Shown here piece after piece: positions 26,203 to 34,100 of a stretch of DNA of 64,000 nucleotides (positions within the stretch are counted from its first letter, which is position 1; every line of letters starts with the position of its first letter). The stretch is taken from positions 122,805 to 186,804 of the forward strand of contig JABWBP010000002.1 of NCBI GenBank assembly GCA_013360445.1. Direction: 5' to 3'. The notes under the pieces are model-generated. The model saw nothing but the letters and a program-made list of their open reading frames with translations. It was not told where the DNA came from and made no database searches. A program made the position numbers and the translations under genes. The DNA comes from Calditrichaceae bacterium (GTDB taxonomy: Bacteria; Calditrichota; Calditrichia; RBG-13-44-9; J075).

Positions 26203-26736
26203 TTATCCGGTTTTGGATATTTCTTTGCCGGAAAAGAAACAATCCGATTCGCAAAGCCGGCATTCGGCAACGGATTGGCATTTATATTTGAATTGCTGAA
26301 AACCCAGGCGAAAATTGAGCACTTCCGGTTTCTCCGAAAGATAATAGCCCATGAAGCAGATCAGTTTTTCCCCGGTCTCGTTGCTGAGCAGGTGCTCGAT
26401 TTTGCAGGCGTCTAATTCCGCAACCTCCGCGGGAAGCTGCAATACCTCGCTGAAAAACCGCTTCACGATGTGGCGCTTGTTCAACGCCGAGCTGACTAAC
26501 TGCTGCCCCTGCTCGGTAAGGTGATAAAATTTGTTTTCGTCCTCGGTGAGATAGTTTTTATCTCGCAGCTTGGTAAGCGTGATGGAGACGCTGCCGCGGG
26601 TAATGTTCAAATAATTGGCAATGTCGATTCCCCGGGCATAGCCGTTCTTTTGGTGCAGGTGATAGACCGCCATCAGGTGGTGAATGCTGCTGTGGCTTGG
26701 CTCGGTTTCATCGAATTTTTTCCAGACGTCCTTCAT
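26203..26736 (-). CDS. DtxR/MntR-family metal-dependent transcriptional regulator with Cys-rich tail
   Basis: A 177-residue regulator. The winged helix (GIDIANYLNITRGSVSITLT, LRDKNYLTEDENKFYHLTEQ) is followed by the dimerisation and metal-binding helices typical of DtxR proteins (KRFFSEVLQLPAEVAELDAC, KIEHLLSNETGEKLICFM). The tail holds KCQSVAECRLCESDCFF, four cysteines in 16 residues, in place of the SH3-like domain. Such a tail could bind a metal or iron-sulfur cluster; that is inference. A perfect 18-bp palindrome at 26759 lies 22 bases before the start and is a likely operator. Candidate targets include the feo operon and the TonB receptor, but I found no copy of the palindrome in front of them. 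Confidence 0.86.
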   Translation of the reverse strand: MKDVWKKFDETEPSHSSIHHLMAVYHLHQKNGYARGIDIANYLNITRGSVSITLTKLRDKNYLTEDENKFYHLTEQGQQLVSSALNKRHIVKRFFSEVLQLPAEVAELDACKIEHLLSNETGEKLICFMGYYLSEKPEVLNFRLGFQQFKYKCQSVAECRLCESDCFFSGKEISKTG

Positions 26737-26758
26737 CTCGTTTGACCGCCAAAACTTT

Positions 26759-26776
26759 TGTTTTATTAATAAAACA
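26759..26776. promoter_or_regulatory. Perfect 18-bp palindrome, candidate operator of the DtxR-family gene
   Basis: TGTTTTATTAATAAAACA is its own reverse complement. It lies 22 bases upstream of the regulator's ATG, in AT-rich DNA where a promoter would be. DtxR/MntR operators are interrupted palindromes of similar size, but this sequence does not match the corynebacterial consensus. Confidence 0.55.
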
Positions 26777-26905
26777 TCGGTATTTTAGCAATGTAAACGT
26801 TGAAAATCAAGAGAGGGCGGAGAAGAAAAAAATTATCCATCAAGAATAATTATTAAATATGCGGTCTCTATTCCGACTTTTTCTGCTCCGCTACCTCCCG
26901 GTGTA

Positions 26906-26934
26906 TTGACTTATTTGATGAAATTGGCGATATT
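26906..26934 (+). promoter_or_regulatory. Possible sigma-70-type promoter for the vWA-TPR-OmpA gene
   Basis: TTGACT, a 17-base spacer and GATATT, about 170 bases before the ATG at 27107. The -10 match is only four of six. The rest of the 370-base gap between the two divergent genes is AT-rich, and I see no gene in it. Confidence 0.3.
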
Positions 26935-27106
26935 GACCCAAAATCTCTGGCGTGGGTACTGGGGAAACAAAAAAGGCAATAGCACAGGGTGACTTTTGCT
27001 CCATTGTCAAAAAAGGTAATTTTTGATCTATGAAAAGACGCGAGTGCAACCGCCCCGTTTAATCCCCTTGTTTCCCGCCCAACCGGCATCCTTCACGGAG
27101 GAAATT

Positions 27107-30046
27107 ATGAAAGCCAAACATACAATATTTGTATCAATTATTTTCATAACGGCCATTTTCAAAACCCTTTGCGCGCAGAATAGCGGCATTGCCAATCCTA
27201 AAATTGTGGGGATGGAAACGGATCGCTGGCCCCGGTTCAACCTGTTTGTCTATGCAGATAATCTGGGGGAGTTCACCGCGGAAGAGATGGCGCAATGGGA
27301 AGCAGAAATTCACTGGGCCGGGCAGCGGTGCGCCCCGGAAAGCTCCATCAAAGAAACCGGGGAGAGCGGTACGCCCCTCGATTTGCTAATGCTGATCGAC
27401 AACAGCACCTCGATGAGCGGAAAGTTCGCCTATGTAGAGCAGGCCTATAAGATTTTCATCGACGGCCTGCGCAAAAATTCCCGGGTGAGTATTGTGCGGT
27501 TTCAAGATAGATCATCCCGGCAGCCCTGGGGATCGCATCTACTGGCGCAATCCTCCAATTCCCGCTACTATTTGAAACAGCAGAACATTTTCTCATCCCT
27601 CACCCCCAAGACCTATCTGTACGACGCGGTTTATCAGGCGTTGATCTATTTTGATATTGTCGCCGAGGCAGGGCAAAAGTCCATTGTGGTGTTTACCGAC
27701 GGGGCCGATGTGGGCAGCGCCACCACCTGGAAAGCGCTCCAGCAACGCGCCGTGGACAGTGGTATTCCCCTCTTCTTTGTGGACTTCAGCCATCCCACGG
27801 AAAGGAATAAAGACGCCAATAACCTTTCCCGGGACACCTACGGTTTCTATTCCGCTTCCGGCAACCCCCGGGAGCTTACCGACCTCTACTTTGACATTCT
27901 CCGCAAAATCAATACCCAATGGGTGCTAAAGGCCGCTTATCCGTTGAGCGAATCGCAGGTTCCACCCGAGGGAGAGATATCGGTTCGAGTACCGGCAATA
28001 GACGCACTTCAGACTCTTCGCAGAACGGTTAAAGTCTCTCCCGAAAAATTTGCCCAACTACGCTACATAAAGTTGCTGAAAAGCGACAGCGCCCTGGCCT
28101 TACCTGCCCCGGAGGAGGCGAATCGTTGGGGGATTTACCAGGATGATTGCTGGTCGGCCCTGGCAAGCGCCGCTATCGACCAGGGAAACCGGGAGGTTGC
28201 AGATGGAGCGATTGCGGCATTAGAGAAGTCCGATAACGTGTTTAGCAAACAAAGAGGTTTTCTGGCTCGAATTGCCCGCGCCGAGAAGGAGAACAGCCCG
28301 GAGTTGGGCGATTTATATCGCACCTACGTCAATACCTTCAATGATGGGATATTATCCGACGAGGTGCTGTGGAAATTGGCCAACTGGCACGCTTCCCGTT
28401 CCGAAGAAGAGCAGGCGCGGCAGTGGGCGGTTCGCCTGCTGAAAAGTTTTCCCTGGAGCCGCTACGGGGATGACGCCTTGATGGCCCTGGCCCAATATGA
28501 GCAAGACCATGGCCGCCCCCCCGTGGCGGAAACGCTGTATCTGGAGGTCAAGCAGTTCTACCGCGAAGGCGACCGCTACGGCGAATCCCTGCTGAAATTG
28601 TCGGAATTGTACATCGCCGGGGGCGCGCCGGAGAAGGCGGAGGAGTTCTTGCTGTCGGTAGAAAAGGAATTCCCCACCCTTCGAGAAGGGGGACAGCTTT
28701 ATAATCAACTGATTCTTGCGCAGACTTTGCAAAACAAATACCTGGCCGCAGCCAAAACCGTGGATCAGTTTTCCCAGCGAATGCCGGAATCGCCGGAACT
28801 GGCCAGGGCCAGGCTGACGCAAGCTTCGGTGTATTGGAAAAATCTACACCAGCCGGAAAAAGCAAAGGAGATCTATGAGAGTTTGTTGCAGCAGGAAAAT
28901 CTCGACCCGGCCTTGCTGGCAGAAGTGCAGCAGCAGTACCAGCAGGTGCAATACGAGCTTTCCCCGGAGCAGGCCCTCCGCAACCGGCCGCCCACCGACG
29001 CGGTTTTAGTGGGGCTAATGAGCCAGCACAATTGGCAGGTGGATCCCGATTTACCGGAAAAATTTTTGGCGGAAGCGGCGCGGCTCATCCGGGAGGGGCG
29101 CTATGAAGAAGCGCTGGCAATTACCGGGGCGGTTGTAGAACAGTACCCCGTGATCGGCCTGGGGGACGTAGCGCTGCTGATGACCTCCACGGCGTATCAC
29201 CTCCAGGACAGCGTGCAGGCGCAGGTAGAAGCGCTGCGTTCCATTCCCGAACAATACCCCGCTTCCCCCCTGGCGCTGACCGCGAAACATCATATCGCAA
29301 GAATTACTGCCGGGGGGGAAAATCAGCGCGATGCGTTACTCTTATATGAAGAACTGTTGGCGGAGGCCCGGCCGGAGTACGCCGGGTTGGATTCTGCCCG
29401 AACGGAGTATGATCAATTGCGCGCCAGGGCGCTGGTAATCGTCAGCGGCGAGGTGCAGGGAATTTCGCGCGATAAAATCGCTGAGGTAGCGTTGGTGGTG
29501 CACGAGTTACCCTCCCAGGATGTGGCCGCCAAAATTCAACCGGACGCGCAGGCCAATTATACTGTTGGCCTGGCCTTGGGAAAACAATATACCATGATCG
29601 CCAGCGCCGCGGGCTTTCTGCCCTTGACCATGGATCTGGATTTCCGGGAAGTTTTAGCCGGCCAGAGCGTCAAAAAGGATCTATTCCTGACCCGCATCGC
29701 CAAAGGATCGCGGGTGACCCTGAACAACGTGATGTTCGACTTAAGCAGCAGCGATTTGCGAGAAGAATCAATGCCCACCCTGGATGAAATGGTGCGCTTT
29801 CTGAAAAACAACCCCGACCTGGAAGTAGAGATCGCCGGGCACACCGACAACCTCGGCGACCCGGCATTTAACGAACAACTATCCCTGAACCGCGCCCTCA
29901 GCGTGGCGCGTTACCTCCTGGAAAACGGCGTCTCCATGAAGAGCGTAACCACCAACGGCTACGCCGACCGCGACCCCATCGCTTCCAACGACACCCGGGA
30001 AGGCCGCGCCCAGAACCGCCGGGTGGAGATGCGGGTGGTCAGGTGA
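27107..30046 (+). CDS. Exported vWA-TPR-OmpA protein
   Basis: A 979-residue protein. It has a signal peptide (SIIFITAIFKTLCAQ) and a von Willebrand A domain at about residues 90-290 with a MIDAS motif DNSTS (Asp98, Ser100, Ser102). A long helical TPR-type region at about 370-760 follows (ALEKSDNVFSKQRGFLARIA, GGAPEKAEEFLLSVEKEF), then a carboxypeptidase-regulatory-like beta domain at about 790-865. The C-terminal OmpA peptidoglycan-binding domain has HTDNLGDPAFNEQLSLNRAL and RAQNRRVEMRVVR. The start at 27107 is set by GGAGG 6 bases upstream. It should sit in the periplasm bound to the cell wall and present a metal-dependent adhesion surface. It heads the protease-rich locus and may be its scaffold (inference). 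Confidence 0.88.
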   Translation: MKAKHTIFVSIIFITAIFKTLCAQNSGIANPKIVGMETDRWPRFNLFVYADNLGEFTAEEMAQWEAEIHWAGQRCAPESSIKETGESGTPLDLLMLIDNSTSMSGKFAYVEQAYKIFIDGLRKNSRVSIVRFQDRSSRQPWGSHLLAQSSNSRYYLKQQNIFSSLTPKTYLYDAVYQALIYFDIVAEAGQKSIVVFTDGADVGSATTWKALQQRAVDSGIPLFFVDFSHPTERNKDANNLSRDTYGFYSASGNPRELTDLYFDILRKINTQWVLKAAYPLSESQVPPEGEISVRVPAIDALQTLRRTVKVSPEKFAQLRYIKLLKSDSALALPAPEEANRWGIYQDDCWSALASAAIDQGNREVADGAIAALEKSDNVFSKQRGFLARIARAEKENSPELGDLYRTYVNTFNDGILSDEVLWKLANWHASRSEEEQARQWAVRLLKSFPWSRYGDDALMALAQYEQDHGRPPVAETLYLEVKQFYREGDRYGESLLKLSELYIAGGAPEKAEEFLLSVEKEFPTLREGGQLYNQLILAQTLQNKYLAAAKTVDQFSQRMPESPELARARLTQASVYWKNLHQPEKAKEIYESLLQQENLDPALLAEVQQQYQQVQYELSPEQALRNRPPTDAVLVGLMSQHNWQVDPDLPEKFLAEAARLIREGRYEEALAITGAVVEQYPVIGLGDVALLMTSTAYHLQDSVQAQVEALRSIPEQYPASPLALTAKHHIARITAGGENQRDALLLYEELLAEARPEYAGLDSARTEYDQLRARALVIVSGEVQGISRDKIAEVALVVHELPSQDVAAKIQPDAQANYTVGLALGKQYTMIASAAGFLPLTMDLDFREVLAGQSVKKDLFLTRIAKGSRVTLNNVMFDLSSSDLREESMPTLDEMVRFLKNNPDLEVEIAGHTDNLGDPAFNEQLSLNRALSVARYLLENGVSMKSVTTNGYADRDPIASNDTREGRAQNRRVEMRVVR

Positions 30047-30216
30047 CAGGGGCAGGGGCAGGGGCAGGGGCAGGTAAATAGGCAATTTACGAACGCGTGA
30101 AGTATAGTAAACTTTTCGTCCTCGAAAATCACCCGCCATACACTCTCAGCTATTAATGATATTCCTGCCCCTCCCCCTGCTCCCGCCCCCGCCCCTGCTC
30201 CTGCTCCCGCCTACTG
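30045..30216. repeat. GGGGCA/TGCCCC palindromic repeat pair between convergent genes
   Basis: Four tandem GGGGCA units at 30049-30074 face a degenerate array of CCTGCCCCTCCC and GCTCCTGCTCCCG units at 30165-30216, in inverted orientation across about 90 bases. It could form a strong stem between the vWA and CHAT genes and may stop transcription from both sides. Related units occur at 49736-49760. Confidence 0.7.
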
Positions 30217-33200
30217 CTCCTGCCCGATGAGCACAAACGCCGCCCAATCCCGGGGATGAGGGTACTTTTTCAAGGTGAGTAATTGCGCTGCCCGCAGCGC
30301 CCGGGCTTTATTGCCGTCGCGCGCCAGCTCTTCGTAAAATTTGACCATCAAATCCATAGTAGCCTCATCGGGAACCGGCCACAGGCTGACCATCAAGCTG
30401 GCCGCGCCGGCGTAGAGAAACGCCCGGCTCAATCCCGCCACCCCGTCGCTGGAAATGCGCCCCAAACCGGTCTCGCAGGCGCTCAGCACCACTAACTCCG
30501 CGTTTAGCGGGATGCCGAATACTTCTCCCGTGGTCAGCACCCCGTCGGTTTCCATAGAATTCTCGGTTTGCGCCAGCACCACCCCGCAGCGCAGGGGATT
30601 GCTGACCATGTAGCCGTGAGTTGATAGGTGGAGGTAGTTTTGCACCCCCGCGATCCGGCGAAACTCCTCCTCGCTGGCGCTTTGCCGGGTGAGCGTGAGG
30701 GCTTGCAGCGCCCGCGCCCCGGCTTCCTGAAATCCCGCGCCTTTTTTTTGATTCACGTGCTCGGCGATTTTCAACACCTCTTTTTCTGCGCCGGGCAGCG
30801 GCATCCACAACGCCGGATCGGGCATGGCGGGATTGCCCATCAACAGCAGGCGCGGCGCTTCCCGGAATTGCTGCTCGCGGATTCTGCCCCGGGTATATTT
30901 CAACAGCCCGATCGAGGGCGAGGTGGTAAACGAATGCCGTTCTACCAGGTAGCGCCCCTCCTGATCGAGCAGGCAGGCGAAGGGCAGCAGGAAGAGGATT
31001 TCATGGGGGATAATAACGATTTCCCGGGTGGTATCCGCGGGCAACGGCGCTTTGAGCGGTTCTATGAGCAGGGAATCCAGCGCGCGCAGCACGCGCCCGT
31101 ATGGTAATGCCGCAGGTTCCCTTGCTCCCACCGGCCGGGATCCCCGCAATTCCTCGACCCCCAGGCCCAGGGATTGGCGGGCGGAGCGCACCAGGGAATA
31201 GAGGGAGTCCGGGGTGATGCCCTGCTGCTTGTGGGCATGGACCTGGCCCTCCGGGGTGATGGCCCACATTGCGATCCCGTCGGGCAAAACGTGGTACATC
31301 AACAGGGTATGGTGGGCCGCCTCGGCGCGGATTTCCCTCAGGCGCAAATCCGGGGCGCCTTCGCTGCTGCCCAGGGTATCCGGCGGAATGGCGAGATGGG
31401 CGGCCCAATCTTCCACGGAAGTGAATGCAGGGCCGTTCGCCGCGGGAATACCCGGCTGCGGCGCCGCCTGCGCGGATTGGGCTAACTCTTCGCTGCGTTT
31501 CTGCGCTTCCAACCGTTTTTCGACCGAGAGGGGGGCCTGAACGCGCTGCCCTTGCAGCAAATCCTTTAACGCCCGGGTGCGCGAGGCTTCGGAAACTTCC
31601 AGCGCCCGCTCGTGGTGGCGCGGCTCTGGCAACTGCGTCAGGTAAGAGACGTAGTCGTCGTATAATCCCTGTTTATTTGCTAAGTAGGATTGCTTGTGCA
31701 GGTCTTTGACCAGTTCCACGGTAATATCTTCCAGGGCGTTCAGGGCGTCCTCGAACAGGTCGATGGCCTCCCGGGAAGAATGGGCGGGGTCTTTGGCGCG
31801 GGCGTTGGCTAAATTCCAGTAGTGCCGCCAGATGCTCTCCTTATCCCCGATCTCCCGGGCAATCTCCAGCGCTTTTTCAAAATAGTCGATGGACCGGGGA
31901 TAATTTTCCAGGTTTTTATAAGATTGCCCGGCGCTGCCCAGCCACACTCCCTCGTTCTGGCGGTCGCCGATGTCGCGGGCAATGGCCAGGGCGCTGTCGT
32001 AGTAAGCGATGGCGGCGGTATAATCTCCCAGGGCGTCGTAAGCCTGGCCGATGCTGCCCAGCCGCACCCCCTCATTCATGCGGTCGCCGATCTGGCGGGC
32101 CATCAGCAGCGCGTTGCGATAGTACTCGATCGCGCGCGGGTAATTCCCCAGGGCAAACTGAACCTGCCCCAAGTTGCCTAAGCGCAGCCCCGCGCCGCGG
32201 CGGTCCCCGGCCTGCCGGGCCAGCGCCAGGGCGCTGTCGTAATACGCAATAGCGGAAGCGAGGTCGCCTAAGGATTCCTGCGCCTGCCCTAAGCTGCCTA
32301 ACCATACACCCTCATGATAGCGGTCGCCGAGTTGCCGGGCAATGGCCAGGGCGCTCTCGTAATTGGCGATTGCGCGGGGATAGTCGCCCCGGGCTTTATG
32401 GGCCTGCCCCGCACCGCCTAACCACACCCCTTCGTTGTAGCGATCCCCGATTTGCCGGCTGATCGCCAGGGCGCTGTCGTAGTAAGCGAGCGCTCTCCAG
32501 TGATCGCCCATGTTTTCGTACGCCTGGCCGGTATTGCCTAACGCCACGCCTTCGTGGTAGCGGTCGCCGAGTTCCCGGGCGACGGCCAGCGCGCCGCTAA
32601 AGCAAGCGAGGGCCGGCTCGTGTTTCCCCTGGGCGGAATAGGCCTGTCCCAATCCTTCCAGGTAAATGTGCTCGCTGAAGCGGTCCCCGGTTTGCCGGGC
32701 AATCGCCAGGGCGCTGTCATAGTGGGCGGCGGCGAGGGCGTAATTGGCGATATTCTGGTAAGTTTGGCCCAGCCTGCCCAGCCAGTTTCCTTCGAGGTAA
32801 CGCTCGCCGCTCTCCCGCGCGATTTCCCGGGCGGCCTGGTAATTGGCGATGGCGCGTTCGGGCAGTCCCATGGCTTCATAGCACTCCCCCGCGCTGCCCA
32901 GGGATATGCCTTCCATGGAGTGGTCGCCGCTCTCCCGGGCCAGCGCCAGCGCGCTGTCGTAGCGCACAATCGCGCTGGCGTATTCTCCCAATCCCTGGTA
33001 AGCCCGCCCGGTTCCCATGTATGCGGATTGCTGGCCGGCGCGATGCGCCGTTGCCGCGGAGCGGCCGGCGAGTTCCCGGTAAACCTGCAACGCTTCGGTG
33101 AATTTGCCCTGCCTCAAAAAAAGGCTGCCTTTTTGGTCCAGGAGGGTAAACCGGCTCGATTCCTCATCGACTAAAGGAATCAGCGCTTCTGCTTGCTGGA

Positions 33201-33681
33201 ACAAGCGCTCTGCCGCGGCAAGGTTTTGCAGATCCATTTCGGAGCCGATCCCGGCGATCAGGCTGTCCAACTGCGCTTTTTGCGCCAGCCACTGCCGGTA
33301 TTCCGACGCGGAAAGCTCTTTGACCTTTTGCACAATAAAAAATTTTTGTCCCAGGGAGAACACATTGGATATACTCCCTTCCGGCGGGGTTTTCAGCGCC
33401 TCCGCAAATTCGGGAACCCGGCTTAACTCGGTCCATTCGATTTCGCCGCCGTCGCGGGCGGAGGGGTGGAGGGAGTGCTGGCGGGCCAATTTGCGGAACG
33501 CTTCACCCCGGTGATACCGGGCGACCAGGCTGTCGGCCAGGGATTGCGAATCCGTTTCGATCAGGAGAAAACGCACGTAGCTTTCCGCCTGGGCGTTTGC
33601 GCGGGGCAGCAGCGCCGCCAGGAGGAAAAGGAGCGCGATGGGAAAGAAGTATTTTTTTATTGCCGGTAAAATGCCATTCAT
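30211..33681 (-). CDS. Exported parvulin-TPR-CHAT protease
   Basis: A 1156-residue protein with four parts. First a signal peptide (FFPIALLFLLAALLPRANAQ). Then a parvulin/PPIC-type prolyl isomerase-like domain at about residues 35-122 (GEAFRKLARQHSLHPSARDG, EFAEALKTPPEGSISNVFSL). Then a TPR region with ten near-identical 40-residue repeats at 231-630. Last a C-terminal CHAT domain (about 785-1156) with the caspase-type dyad His1022 (LHLSTHGYM) and Cys1069 (VVLSACETGLG). I chose the ATG at 33681 because AGAGG lies 8 bases upstream; GTG 33690 and ATG 33687 are alternatives. CHAT proteins are caspase-fold proteases controlled by sensor domains. The signal peptide places this one outside the cytoplasm, unlike Csx29-type TPR-CHAT. 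The parvulin fusion is unusual. Confidence 0.9.
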   Translation of the reverse strand: MNGILPAIKKYFFPIALLFLLAALLPRANAQAESYVRFLLIETDSQSLADSLVARYHRGEAFRKLARQHSLHPSARDGGEIEWTELSRVPEFAEALKTPPEGSISNVFSLGQKFFIVQKVKELSASEYRQWLAQKAQLDSLIAGIGSEMDLQNLAAAERLFQQAEALIPLVDEESSRFTLLDQKGSLFLRQGKFTEALQVYRELAGRSAATAHRAGQQSAYMGTGRAYQGLGEYASAIVRYDSALALARESGDHSMEGISLGSAGECYEAMGLPERAIANYQAAREIARESGERYLEGNWLGRLGQTYQNIANYALAAAHYDSALAIARQTGDRFSEHIYLEGLGQAYSAQGKHEPALACFSGALAVARELGDRYHEGVALGNTGQAYENMGDHWRALAYYDSALAISRQIGDRYNEGVWLGGAGQAHKARGDYPRAIANYESALAIARQLGDRYHEGVWLGSLGQAQESLGDLASAIAYYDSALALARQAGDRRGAGLRLGNLGQVQFALGNYPRAIEYYRNALLMARQIGDRMNEGVRLGSIGQAYDALGDYTAAIAYYDSALAIARDIGDRQNEGVWLGSAGQSYKNLENYPRSIDYFEKALEIAREIGDKESIWRHYWNLANARAKDPAHSSREAIDLFEDALNALEDITVELVKDLHKQSYLANKQGLYDDYVSYLTQLPEPRHHERALEVSEASRTRALKDLLQGQRVQAPLSVEKRLEAQKRSEELAQSAQAAPQPGIPAANGPAFTSVEDWAAHLAIPPDTLGSSEGAPDLRLREIRAEAAHHTLLMYHVLPDGIAMWAITPEGQVHAHKQQGITPDSLYSLVRSARQSLGLGVEELRGSRPVGAREPAALPYGRVLRALDSLLIEPLKAPLPADTTREIVIIPHEILFLLPFACLLDQEGRYLVERHSFTTSPSIGLLKYTRGRIREQQFREAPRLLLMGNPAMPDPALWMPLPGAEKEVLKIAEHVNQKKGAGFQEAGARALQALTLTRQSASEEEFRRIAGVQNYLHLSTHGYMVSNPLRCGVVLAQTENSMETDGVLTTGEVFGIPLNAELVVLSACETGLGRISSDGVAGLSRAFLYAGAASLMVSLWPVPDEATMDLMVKFYEELARDGNKARALRAAQLLTLKKYPHPRDWAAFVLIGQEQ
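31792..32991. repeat. Ten tandem 120-bp coding repeats (TPR units)
   Basis: Each unit encodes 40 residues with the pattern GDYxxAIxYYDSALAIARxxGDRxxEGxxLGxxGQAYxx. DNA similarity between units is high: CGGTCGCCGA and GGCCAGGGCGCTGTCGTA recur with a 120-base period on the plus strand. This suggests recent expansion or ongoing gene conversion. Confidence 0.9.
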
Positions 33682-33831
33682 CTTCATCACCTCTGCTGAT
33701 TGATACTTTATAATGAATAGAGGGCTTTTTCCCTCCGTTAATGTTACGATTGTCGCGCAAAGTTACGAAAACCGGGAGAACTATCAAAATTTGTGGAAAT
33801 CTAAAAAAATTGTCTTTGACCCAAAAAAATA

Positions 33832-33860
33832 TTGTCTATGGATTATTTATTTGTTATACT
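33832..33860 (+). promoter_or_regulatory. Candidate sigma-70-type promoter for the VHL-caspase operon
   Basis: TTGTCT, a 17-base spacer and TATACT in an AT-rich tract, 240 bases before the ATG at 34101. The 419-base gap between the divergent CHAT and VHL-caspase genes holds no other recognisable gene. Confidence 0.45.
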
Positions 33861-34100
33861 CTCCCGGCCTGAGAAAAAATCATGTGGTCAGCATTGATTT
33901 CCCAAACCTGTTGAGCGCCTTTAGCTGCAATCGAAAACATCAAGAGAGCGATTAACACGCCTGATCTGCGAGGCGAATTATCATATCTGCATATCTACTC
34001 GTCACTTTGCATTGTGGCGCATTACGCGAGGGTCTGCCTCGCGTTTTCCACCTTACTCTATAAGTGTACCGGAAAAGAAAAATTTATGAAGGAGCAATCA

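Noticed and set aside
31792..32991. Regular 120-bp repeats that could suggest a CRISPR array or satellite
   Set aside because: They are in frame, encode ten TPR units and have no spacers.
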